Below, piece by piece: positions 1 through 6,294 of a stretch of DNA of 8,220 nt. Position 1 is the stretch's first letter. The number at the start of each line of letters is the position of its first letter. The notes under the pieces are model-generated. The model had not been told where the DNA came from. It saw only the letters and a list, made by a program, of their open reading frames with translations, and ran no database searches. The DNA is from Peptococcaceae bacterium UBA3933 (GTDB lineage: Bacteria; Bacillota; Peptococcia; Peptococcales; BICA1-8): positions 486 to 8,705 of the forward strand of contig DGEF01000088.1 of NCBI GenBank assembly GCA_002385805.1, read 5' to 3'. Both the position numbers and the translations under genes were made by a program.

Positions 1-1
1 T

Positions 2-17
2 TGTTTCACGTGAAACA
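2..17. promoter_or_regulatory. parS: parS centromere-like site (ParB/Spo0J binding)
   Basis: The sequence TGTTTCACGTGAAACA is a perfect 16-bp inverted repeat. It matches the Bacillus-type parS consensus TGTTNCACGTGAAACA at every fixed position. In Firmicutes such sites cluster around oriC, where ParB (Spo0J) loads, spreads as a CTP-dependent clamp and recruits SMC. The site lies upstream of the hydrogenase promoter and overlaps no gene visible here. Its presence implies that this window is close to the chromosome origin, which the DUF4446, bactofilin and yyaC neighbours support. The match is seen directly; ParB binding is inferred from the consensus. Confidence 0.9.
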
Positions 18-94
18 TTACAATAGTAATTTTCATTAGATGCTAAATATTAATAATTAAAATAAAATTTCATTATGAATAGGTAATCAGAACC

Positions 95-123
95 TTGTGT
101 TATAAAAAAAACCATGGTATAAT
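95..123 (+). promoter_or_regulatory. Putative sigma-A promoter of the hnd operon
   Basis: A perfect TATAAT at 118-123 is preceded by TGG at 115-117, giving an extended -10 element. TTGTGT at 95-100 lies exactly 17 bp upstream as a weak -35 (TTG conserved). Transcription would start near 130, leaving a leader of about 87 nt before hndA. That places the Rex-type operator at 162-179 downstream of the start, where a bound repressor would act as a roadblock. A weaker alternative, TTCAAT (134-139) with TTAAAT (156-161), is possible. Confidence 0.6.
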
Positions 124-161
124 AATAGAAAAATTCAATAGAATATTTTTCATTTTTAAAT

Positions 162-179
162 TTGTGAATGTGCTCACAA
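162..179. promoter_or_regulatory. Rex-type operator in the hnd leader
   Basis: TTGTGAATGTGCTCACAA has perfect 6-bp inverted arms (TTGTGA/TCACAA) and differs from the Rex consensus TTGTGAANNNNTTCACAA at one base (C at 173). Rex is a Rossmann-fold repressor that binds DNA when NADH/NAD+ is low and lets go when NADH rises. Its known targets in Firmicutes include hydrogenase and fermentation genes, which fits the downstream operon. The core TGTGA-N6-TCACA is shared with CRP-family sites, but the outer TT/AA bases and the gene context favour Rex. An extra right-half-like TTTTCACA follows at 181-188. Confidence 0.72.
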
Positions 180-216
180 TTTTTCACATTATTCTGGAAA
201 GGAGAGAAAAAAAGTC

Positions 217-732
217 ATGTCTTGTCATTGTGCTCAAACAAAAAATGAGAGTGCGGACCCTTTATATCAGCAACTGGATGAAGTGATTAAAAAGTATAAG
301 GGTCAGGCCGGGGCTTTGATACCTGTTTTACACGAAGCGCAGGAGATTTTTGGGTACTTGCCGGAAAATGTACAAATGTACATAGCCGAGGCATTGGAGG
401 TTCCGGTAAGTGAAATTTACGGAGTGGTCAGTTTTTATTCTTTATTTACAACTGAACCAAGAGGAAAATATGTCATTAATATTTGTTTAGGTACTGCCTG
501 TTATGTAAAAGGATCCGGAAGAATAATGGAAAAAGCGAAAGAAGAACTGGGTATAGAAGTTGGCGGCACAACAAAAGACGGCTTGTTTACTTTAAAAGGA
601 TGTCGTTGCCTGGGGGCTTGTGGTTTAGCACCGGTACTGACCGTAAACGATAAGGTTCATGGAAGATTAACAGAGGATGATATTCCTGAGTTAATCCGCT
701 ACTATAAAATGAAGGCTGAACAGGCTGTTTAA
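217..732 (+). CDS. hndA: NAD(P)-linked [FeFe] hydrogenase subunit A (NuoE/HydC-like)
   Basis: This 171-aa protein is the NuoE-like [2Fe-2S] subunit of a soluble NAD(P)-dependent [FeFe] hydrogenase. An N-terminal helical region (about 15-80) includes the family signature around IYGVVSFYSLF (67-77). A thioredoxin-like ferredoxin domain follows, with cluster ligands C90 and C95 in CLGTACYVKGS and C131 and C135 in CRCLGACGLAP. It would pass electrons within the complex, close to the flavin subunit. The ATG at 217 follows a good ribosome binding site (AAAGGAG, 198-204). It is the first gene of hndABCD and ends 45 nt before hndB. C3 and C5 at the extreme N-terminus are extra cysteines. HydC of trimeric bifurcating hydrogenases is the close alternative name; the separate hndB gene makes hndA preferable. 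Confidence 0.92.
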   Translation: MSCHCAQTKNESADPLYQQLDEVIKKYKGQAGALIPVLHEAQEIFGYLPENVQMYIAEALEVPVSEIYGVVSFYSLFTTEPRGKYVINICLGTACYVKGSGRIMEKAKEELGIEVGGTTKDGLFTLKGCRCLGACGLAPVLTVNDKVHGRLTEDDIPELIRYYKMKAEQAV

Positions 733-777
733 ACAATTGGCACTTATAGTAGTTTTATAAAATAGGAGGGGAAAATA

Positions 778-1140
778 GTGAAGTCATTAGAAGAATTAAT
801 GGAATTAAAAGCAAAGGCCAAAGCAGAAATGGCAGCCAGAGAAGATGAGTATTCAGCGAAAATTGAGGTAGCAATGTCCACTTGTGGAATAACTGCAGGT
901 GCTCGTGAAGTTATGAATGCAGTGTTGGAGGAATTAAAAGTAAGAAATTTGACAGATGTAAAAGTTTCCCAAGTTGGATGCCCGGGTCTTTGCTATCATG
1001 AACCTTTAGTTACAGTTACTAAACCGGGACAAAAGCCTTTTCTGTACGGTAAAGTTACTCCCGAACGAGTAAAAAAAATAATTCATTCCCACATAATAAA
1101 TGATCAACCAATCAAAGAATGGATTGTAAATTTAGAGTAG
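778..1140 (+). CDS. hndB: [2Fe-2S] thioredoxin-like ferredoxin, hydrogenase subunit B
   Basis: This 120-aa protein matches HndB-type small thioredoxin-fold ferredoxins. A charged N-terminal helix (about 3-25, rich in Lys/Glu/Ala) precedes the domain with STCGITAGAREV (34-45) and QVGCPGLCYHEPLV (65-78). Only three cysteines are present (C36, C68, C72). The fourth ligand position of NuoE-type domains appears to be occupied by a non-cysteine, A40 or G41, which I recall as usual for HndB proteins. The start is GTG, supported by AGGAGG at 764-769 with 8-nt spacing. It lies 13 nt before hndC and is certainly co-transcribed. In Desulfovibrio fructosovorans the equivalent subunit belongs to the HndABCD complex. 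Whether it binds a stable cluster here cannot be told from sequence. Confidence 0.88.
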   Translation: MKSLEELMELKAKAKAEMAAREDEYSAKIEVAMSTCGITAGAREVMNAVLEELKVRNLTDVKVSQVGCPGLCYHEPLVTVTKPGQKPFLYGKVTPERVKKIIHSHIINDQPIKEWIVNLE

Positions 1141-1153
1141 GGAGGCAATAAAA

Positions 1154-2947
1154 ATGGAATTATATCGTTCACATGTGCTAGTTTGTGCGGGAACCAGCTG
1201 TACTTCGTCTGATAGTCAAAAAGTTAGAGAAAAGCTGCGGGAAGAAATCAAACGATTAAATCTGGAAAAAGAAGTGCAAGTTGTGCAGACAGGATGTTTT
1301 GGATTTTGTAATTTAGGACCCATCATGGTTGTCTATCCGGAAGGAACTTTTTACTGTCAGGTAAAACCGGAAGATGTGCAAGAAATAGCGGAAGAACATT
1401 TACTTAAAGGAAGAATAGTTTCCCGGTTACTTTATAAAGAACCTGATACGGAAGTAAAAGTAACGGATTTTGATAAGATTGAATTTTTCCACCACCAAAA
1501 ACGAGTGGCTCTTCGCAACTGTGGTTTAATTAACCCGGAAAAAATTGAAGAGTATATTGCGCAAGACGGATATTTTGCCCTAGGTAAGGTTTTAAATGAA
1601 ATGACCAGGGCAGAGGTTATTGAAACCATTAAAAAATCCGGTTTAAGAGGTCGTGGCGGTGGAGGTTTCCCAACCGGTTTGAAGTGGGAATTTGCTTATA
1701 AAGCACCCGGAAATGTTAAATACGTGGTTTGTAACGCAGACGAAGGTGACCCGGGGGCATTTATGGACCGCAGTATCTTAGAAGGTGACCCCCATAGTGT
1801 AATTGAGGCTATGGCTATCGCAGGTTATGCGATTGGTTCGGAACAAGGTTATATTTACGTAAGGGCTGAATACCCAATAGCTGTTAAAAGGTTGCAAATA
1901 GCCATCAAACAAGCTCGCGAATTAGGTGTATTAGGTAAAAATATTTTTGGGACAGGATTTAATTTTGATATAGATATCCGTTTAGGTGCAGGAGCTTTCG
2001 TTTGTGGGGAAGAAACTGCCCTTTTGGCTTCTATAGAAGGTCATCGCGGAGAGCCCAGGCCCAGACCTCCTTTCCCGGCAAATGAAGGACTCTGGGGAAA
2101 ACCGACCATAATTAATAATGTAGAAACTTTTGCTAATATACCGATAATTATTTTAAAAGGTCCGGAATGGTTTAGCAGTATCGGAACGGAAAAAAGTAAA
2201 GGAACTAAAGTTTTTGCTTTAGCCGGTAAAATAAATAATACCGGTCTCATTGAAGTGCCCATGGGTACTACATTGCGAACAATAATTTATGATATTGGTG
2301 GCGGTATTCCTCATGGCAGAAAATTTAAAGCAGCTCAGACAGGTGGACCCTCCGGCGGCTGCATTCCTGCGGAATTAATTGATACGGAAATAGACTATGA
2401 TAATTTAACAGCCATTGGTTCCATGATGGGTTCAGGCGGTTTAATTGTTATGGATGAAACTGATTGTATGGTAGATATCGCCAAATTCTTTTTAGAGTTT
2501 ACCCAAGAGGAATCTTGCGGTAAGTGTCCTCCTTGTCGCATTGGTACAAAGAGAATGTTAGAAATATTAGAAAGAATCACCCAAGGAAAAGGGGAACCGG
2601 AAGATTTGGAACGATTGGAAGTTCTGGCCCAAACCATTAAAAACGCCTCTTTATGTGGTCTGGGACAGACTGCTCCTAACCCGGTATTGAGCACTTTAAG
2701 ATATTTCCGTTCGGAGTATGAGGCTCACATTTTTGACAAAAAGTGTCCTGCAGGTGTTTGTCAAGCCCTCTTAAGCTTCATCATTTTAGCAGAAAAATGT
2801 CGGGGCTGTGGACTGTGTGCTCGGGTTTGTCCCGTAGGGGCTATTTCCGGTAAACCCAAAGAGACCTATGTTATTGATATAGAAAAATGTATTAAATGCG
2901 GTACCTGTATAGAGAAATGTAAATTCGGCGCAATTGTAAAAATGTAA
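1154..2947 (+). CDS. hndC: NAD(P)-linked [FeFe] hydrogenase flavoprotein subunit C (NuoF/HydB-like)
   Basis: This 597-aa protein is the FMN- and NAD(P)-binding subunit. In order it has: an N-terminal thioredoxin-like [2Fe-2S] domain (C11, C16, C48, C52); the NuoF core with the glycine-rich GLRGRGGGGFPTG (163-175) and NADEGDPGAF (194-203) for nucleotide and FMN binding; a [4Fe-4S] site with C455, C458, C461 and C501; and a C-terminal pair of [4Fe-4S] ferredoxin motifs (C549, C552, C555, C559 and C579, C582, C585, C589). H525, C531 and C536, perhaps with C438, resemble the zinc site I recall from bifurcating HydB structures. It is the predicted site of NAD(P)H oxidation or reduction and electron bifurcation. 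Ribosome binding site GGAGG is at 1141-1145. Length and all motifs are intact. NAD versus NADP preference cannot be read by eye. Confidence 0.94.
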   Translation: MELYRSHVLVCAGTSCTSSDSQKVREKLREEIKRLNLEKEVQVVQTGCFGFCNLGPIMVVYPEGTFYCQVKPEDVQEIAEEHLLKGRIVSRLLYKEPDTEVKVTDFDKIEFFHHQKRVALRNCGLINPEKIEEYIAQDGYFALGKVLNEMTRAEVIETIKKSGLRGRGGGGFPTGLKWEFAYKAPGNVKYVVCNADEGDPGAFMDRSILEGDPHSVIEAMAIAGYAIGSEQGYIYVRAEYPIAVKRLQIAIKQARELGVLGKNIFGTGFNFDIDIRLGAGAFVCGEETALLASIEGHRGEPRPRPPFPANEGLWGKPTIINNVETFANIPIIILKGPEWFSSIGTEKSKGTKVFALAGKINNTGLIEVPMGTTLRTIIYDIGGGIPHGRKFKAAQTGGPSGGCIPAELIDTEIDYDNLTAIGSMMGSGGLIVMDETDCMVDIAKFFLEFTQEESCGKCPPCRIGTKRMLEILERITQGKGEPEDLERLEVLAQTIKNASLCGLGQTAPNPVLSTLRYFRSEYEAHIFDKKCPAGVCQALLSFIILAEKCRGCGLCARVCPVGAISGKPKETYVIDIEKCIKCGTCIEKCKFGAIVKM

Positions 2948-2962
2948 CAAGGAGTGGTAAAC

Positions 2963-4729
2963 ATGGAAATGGTAAATTTGACCATAGATGGTTTCCAGGT
3001 ACAAGTACCTAGCGGGACCACAGTTTTGGAAGCTGCCCGGAAAGTGGGCATAGACATACCAACCCTATGTTATTTAAAGGATATTAATAAGATTGGGGCT
3101 TGTCGTGTTTGTCTGGTAGAGATAAAGGGAGCAAGGGCTTTACAACCTTCCTGTACTTATCCGGTAAGTGAAGGATTAGAGGTTTATACTAATACAGCTA
3201 AAGTCCGGGAAGCCAGGAAAGCAGTAGTTGAATTATTAATCTCCAATCATCCCCAGGATTGTTTGAAATGTTCACGTAGTCAAAAGTGTGAATTACAGGA
3301 ATTAGCAAAGCAATTAGGAATTACCGAAGTTCGCTTTAAAGGTGAAATTAGTTCTTGGCCTAAAGATGAATCATCTCCTGCAATTGTAAGAAACCCGGAT
3401 AAATGTGTATTATGCCGCCGTTGTGTTGCTGTTTGCAGTAAAGTTCAAGATGTAAACGTCCTCAACGCTATAGAGCGGGGATTTAAGGCTATTGTAGCTC
3501 CTGCTTTTAGCCATCCACTGGAATCCGTAAACTGTACTTTTTGTGGCCAGTGTATTAATGTTTGTCCTGTAGAAGCAATAAAAGAAAAAGACCATATAGA
3601 AAGAGTATGGGATGCTTTAGCCGATAAAGAAAAACATGTGGTAGTGCAAACAGCTCCTGCAGTTAGAGTTGTATTAGGGGAAGAATTTGGACTTCCCATC
3701 GGCACAAGTGTTACCGGTAAAATGGTGGCAGCCCTGAGAAGATTAGGATTTGATAAAGTATTTGATACAGATTTCTCAGCAGATTTAACCATTATGGAAG
3801 AAGGTCATGAATTATTAGATAGGTTGAACAATAACGGGAAACTTCCTCTAATTACGTCTTGTAGTCCAGGCTGGATTAAATTCTGTGAGCATAATTTCCC
3901 TGATTTACTCGATAATCTGTCCACCTGTAAATCACCACAGCAGATGTTTGGAACTTTAGCCAAAACATATTATGCAGAACTTGAAGGAATTGACCCGGCC
4001 AAGATCTTCTCAGTTTCAGTAATGCCTTGTACAGCTAAGAAATTTGAAGCAGATCGTCCGGAAATGAGAGACAGCGGGTATCAAGATGTTGACGCCGTGT
4101 TGACCGTTAGAGAATTAGCCCGCATGATAAAACAGGCAGGTATTGACTTTGTTAACCTGCCTGAGGAAGAATTTGATTTACCTATGGGCATGTCTACCGG
4201 CGCGGGACTAATCTTTGGTGCTACCGGCGGGGTTATGGAAGCAGCCTTGCGTACAGTTTATGAAGTAGTTACAGGTGAAAATTTACCTAAACTGGACTTT
4301 GAAGAAGTTAGAGGGCTAAAAGGCATTAAAGAAGCCACCGTTGATTTAAAAGGAACAGAAGTTAGAGTGGCAGTAGCCCACGGTTTAGGCAATGCCAGAA
4401 GATTAATGGAAAAAGTAAGAGACGGTTCAGCCAATTATCATTTTATTGAAATCATGGCCTGTCCCGGCGGTTGTATTGGAGGAGGGGGTACTCCCATTGT
4501 AAATTCTCTGACCCGTAGTAAGCTAGAAGAAGATTACCGTCAATTGAGGATCAAGGCTATCTACGGAGAAGACGCTCAGTTGCCTTTAAGGAAATCCCAT
4601 GAAAATCCAGCGGTAATCAAACTTTACGAACAGTATCTTGGAAAACCCCTTAGTGAGAAAGCCCATCACTTATTGCATACACATTATACTAAACGGGGTA
4701 AATTCACTAACTGTGAATCAGTTTCTTAA
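2963..4729 (+). CDS. hndD: [FeFe] hydrogenase catalytic subunit D (HydA-like)
   Basis: This 588-aa protein is the H2-activating subunit. It carries an N-terminal [2Fe-2S] domain (C36, C47, C50, C64), a His-Cys3 [4Fe-4S] site (H96, C100, C103, C109), two [4Fe-4S] ferredoxin motifs (C148/151/154/158 and C191/194/197/201) and the H-cluster domain. Its three signatures are L1 TSCSPGW (298-304), L2 MPCTAKKFE (354-362, C356) and L3 MACPGGCIGGGGTP (498-511, C500 and C504). The C-terminus includes KSHENP (544-549) and the HHLLHTHYT tail typical of the HndD/CpI group. An upstream in-frame GTG at 2954 overlaps the ribosome binding site AAGGAG (2949-2954), so the ATG at 2963 is chosen. It starts 15 nt after hndC and is the last gene of the operon. 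L1 has Ser where CpI-type enzymes have a second Cys. Confidence 0.95.
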   Translation: MEMVNLTIDGFQVQVPSGTTVLEAARKVGIDIPTLCYLKDINKIGACRVCLVEIKGARALQPSCTYPVSEGLEVYTNTAKVREARKAVVELLISNHPQDCLKCSRSQKCELQELAKQLGITEVRFKGEISSWPKDESSPAIVRNPDKCVLCRRCVAVCSKVQDVNVLNAIERGFKAIVAPAFSHPLESVNCTFCGQCINVCPVEAIKEKDHIERVWDALADKEKHVVVQTAPAVRVVLGEEFGLPIGTSVTGKMVAALRRLGFDKVFDTDFSADLTIMEEGHELLDRLNNNGKLPLITSCSPGWIKFCEHNFPDLLDNLSTCKSPQQMFGTLAKTYYAELEGIDPAKIFSVSVMPCTAKKFEADRPEMRDSGYQDVDAVLTVRELARMIKQAGIDFVNLPEEEFDLPMGMSTGAGLIFGATGGVMEAALRTVYEVVTGENLPKLDFEEVRGLKGIKEATVDLKGTEVRVAVAHGLGNARRLMEKVRDGSANYHFIEIMACPGGCIGGGGTPIVNSLTRSKLEEDYRQLRIKAIYGEDAQLPLRKSHENPAVIKLYEQYLGKPLSEKAHHLLHTHYTKRGKFTNCESVS

Positions 4730-4759
4730 ACCAAATAGTTTTTGGTAATAATAGATTTT

Positions 4760-4803
4760 ATTTCCCGGGGAATATCGACAATATTTCCCGGGAAATTTTT
4801 TTT
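4760..4803 (+). terminator. Strong intrinsic terminator after hndD
   Basis: The inverted repeat at 4760-4775 and 4781-4796 forms a 16-bp stem containing CCCGGG. It has one G-U pair (4770/4786) and a five-base loop, CGACA. A run of eight T residues (4796-4803) follows. It lies 31 bp after the hndD stop and separates the hydrogenase operon from the next promoter. Confidence 0.93.
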
Positions 4804-4854
4804 GTTAACAGAAATATACAATATTTTGCAAAAAAGTATTTGAATTTGAAATTA

Positions 4855-4883
4855 TTGTAACGAACAGAAATTTGGACTATAAT
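4855..4883 (+). promoter_or_regulatory. Putative sigma-A promoter of the DUF554-DUF4446 unit
   Basis: TTGTAA (4855-4860, 4 of 6 to the -35 consensus) and a perfect TATAAT (4878-4883) are separated by exactly 17 bp. The element lies between the hnd terminator and the DUF554 gene. Transcription would start near 4890, about 30 nt before the ATG. No operator-like repeat is visible around it. Confidence 0.72.
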
Positions 4884-4920
4884 AAGAAAAGTAATTTTAA
4901 ATTTTAGTAGGTGCAGTTAA

Positions 4921-5619
4921 ATGTTAGGAACTGTGGTTAATGTAATTGCAATTGTTGGAGGAGTTTTAATAGGTATTTTTTTTAAGAAAGGAATTCCGGA
5001 AAAATTTAAAGAGACCATCCTGCAAGGGATGGGATTAGCTACTATTCTTATTGGGTTAAAAATGGGTTTTAGCGCAAATAACGAGCTGCTGGTGATAATT
5101 AGCTTGGTGGTCGGCGGCATAATCGGTGAGTTAATAGATATTGACTATTATTTAGATGTTTTCGGTAAAAAATTGCAGGAAAAGGTTGGAGCAGAAGACA
5201 GTAATTTTGTGCAAGGGTTTGTTACCGCAACTTTAATTTTTTGTGTAGGAGCCATGGCGATCATGGGTTCTATTGAAAGTGGTTTAAATGGAAACCATAA
5301 AATACTTTTTGCTAAATCAATGCTAGATTTTACAATGGCTACAATTTTAGCTTCTTCCCTTGGTTTAGGTGTTGCTTTTTCCGCAGTACCCGTTTTTCTC
5401 TACCAAGGAGGGATTACAGTAGCCGCAGCAGCTATCAAAGGGTTTTTAACTGAGGCCGTGGTGGCCTATTTAACAGCCACCGGGGGAATGTTAATCGTAG
5501 GTATAGGGATAAATATTCTGGATATTAAAAAAATCAAGGTGGCCAACCTTTTACCTTCAGTTGTAATAGTTGTTTTTGTAACTCTAATTGCAGCAAGGTA
5601 TTTCCCTAATTTTATCTAG
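4921..5619 (+). CDS. DUF554 family multi-pass membrane protein
   Basis: This 232-aa hydrophobic protein has the features of the DUF554 (YdfK-like) family. The N-terminus is MLGTVVNVIAIVGGVLIGIF, a GIPEKFKETILQGMGLATI segment follows (24-42), and the family-typical stretch IFCVGAMAIMGSIESGLNG lies at 106-124. About six or seven membrane segments are likely: about 2-20, 34-50, 56-72, 98-117, 135-160, 177-199 and 208-225. The family's function is not established; a transport role is often supposed. The ATG at 4921 follows a modest ribosome binding site (AGGTG, 4909-4913). It is the first gene after its own promoter, and DUF4446 follows 39 nt later with no terminator between, so they are probably co-transcribed. 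Confidence 0.88.
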   Translation: MLGTVVNVIAIVGGVLIGIFFKKGIPEKFKETILQGMGLATILIGLKMGFSANNELLVIISLVVGGIIGELIDIDYYLDVFGKKLQEKVGAEDSNFVQGFVTATLIFCVGAMAIMGSIESGLNGNHKILFAKSMLDFTMATILASSLGLGVAFSAVPVFLYQGGITVAAAAIKGFLTEAVVAYLTATGGMLIVGIGINILDIKKIKVANLLPSVVIVVFVTLIAARYFPNFI

Positions 5620-5658
5620 GTTTGTTATTGATATTGAGACAAAAATGGAGGGGATAAT

Positions 5659-6177
5659 TTGCAAGAAATTATAAATTTAATGAATACATATGAAGATTAT
5701 ATTATTTTGGCCGTAATTGTTTCTTACTTCTTAGCCATGTTATTATTTATTTTAATAATCTATAGGCTGAATAAAACCAAAAAACGCTATGAAACATTAT
5801 TACGGGGGATAAAAAATAAAAACCTGGAAGACATTATTTTGAATACGGCCGATAAAGTAAATTATTTAGAAGGGTTTATTAAAACTCTCCATGAAAAAAT
5901 AGAAGAAGTAGCCGCCAACCTCGGGGATTCTCTTAAAAATGTATATTTAGAAAGATATAATGCCTTTCCGGGTATTGGCGGAGAACAGAGTTTTTCCTTA
6001 GCCCTTCTGGACGATGAGGGAACAGGAGTCGTCATTACGTGCATTCATACCCGTGATGAATCAAGAACTTATGCTAAATTCCTTAGAAAAGGTCATTGTA
6101 AACAATTATTATCAGAGGAAGAAAAAGGTGTAATTGAAAAAGCATTAAACAAAAACCTTTCCCAAAACGGTAAATAA
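5659..6177 (+). CDS. DUF4446 family membrane-anchored protein
   Basis: This 172-aa protein has one N-terminal membrane helix (about 14-36) and a basic stop-transfer segment (KTKKRYE, 39-45). A helical, possibly coiled-coil region (about 50-95) follows. The conserved DUF4446 core is RYNAFPGIGGEQSFSLALLD (99-118), GVVITCIHTRDESRTYAK (123-140) and LLSEEEKGVIEKAL (150-163). Most of it would lie in the cytoplasm. Its function is unknown. In Clostridia the family is commonly found near parB (from memory), which fits the parS site here. The start is TTG at 5659, chosen because GGAGGGG (5647-5653) lies 5 nt upstream; the first in-frame ATG (5680) is too far from any ribosome binding site. A terminator follows. 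Confidence 0.88.
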   Translation: MQEIINLMNTYEDYIILAVIVSYFLAMLLFILIIYRLNKTKKRYETLLRGIKNKNLEDIILNTADKVNYLEGFIKTLHEKIEEVAANLGDSLKNVYLERYNAFPGIGGEQSFSLALLDDEGTGVVITCIHTRDESRTYAKFLRKGHCKQLLSEEEKGVIEKALNKNLSQNGK

Positions 6178-6193
6178 TAATTAATAATTGGTT

Positions 6194-6227
6194 AAAAATC
6201 GCTTTTAAAAGCGATTTTTTATTTTTT
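6194..6227. terminator. Intrinsic terminator after the DUF4446 gene
   Basis: The 26 bp at 6194-6219 are a perfect palindrome, with arms AAAAATCGC and GCGATTTTT around TTTTAAAA. They are followed by further T-rich sequence to 6227. The stem is AT-rich, but the poly-T tract is long. The hairpin lies 16 bp after the DUF4446 stop and separates it from the M23 gene. Confidence 0.85.
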
Positions 6228-6294
6228 CGGCAGGATTTTTCAAGGACTAGCTCGAATAAAAATTACTCGTAACCAATTAAAGGCAGGTGAGGTA

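Noticed and set aside
17..30. Small hairpin ATTAC-AATA-GTAAT as a terminator of an upstream gene
   Set aside because: The stem is only 5 AT-rich base pairs with three T residues after it, too weak to call.
162..179. CRP/FNR-family binding site
   Set aside because: TGTGA-N6-TCACA does fit a CRP core, but the outer TT/AA bases and the redox-enzyme target fit Rex better. Kept as an alternative, not the call.
124..216. Riboswitch or attenuator in the hnd leader
   Set aside because: Apart from the Rex-like repeat I see no conserved structured element, terminator hairpin or leader peptide in this short AT-rich stretch.
95..286. 63-codon plus-strand frame overlapping the start of hndA
   Set aside because: It begins within the predicted promoter -35, has no ribosome binding site and overlaps the well-supported hndA in another frame.
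2954..2962. Upstream GTG start for hndD
   Set aside because: The GTG overlaps the AAGGAG ribosome binding site; the ATG at 2963 has the correct 8-nt spacing.
3445..3792. 115-codon minus-strand open frame inside hndD
   Set aside because: It lies wholly antisense to conserved hydrogenase sequence, shows no recognizable family and has no ribosome binding site of note. The same reasoning removes the other antisense frames within hndC, hndD, the DUF554 gene, the M23 gene and the bactofilin gene.
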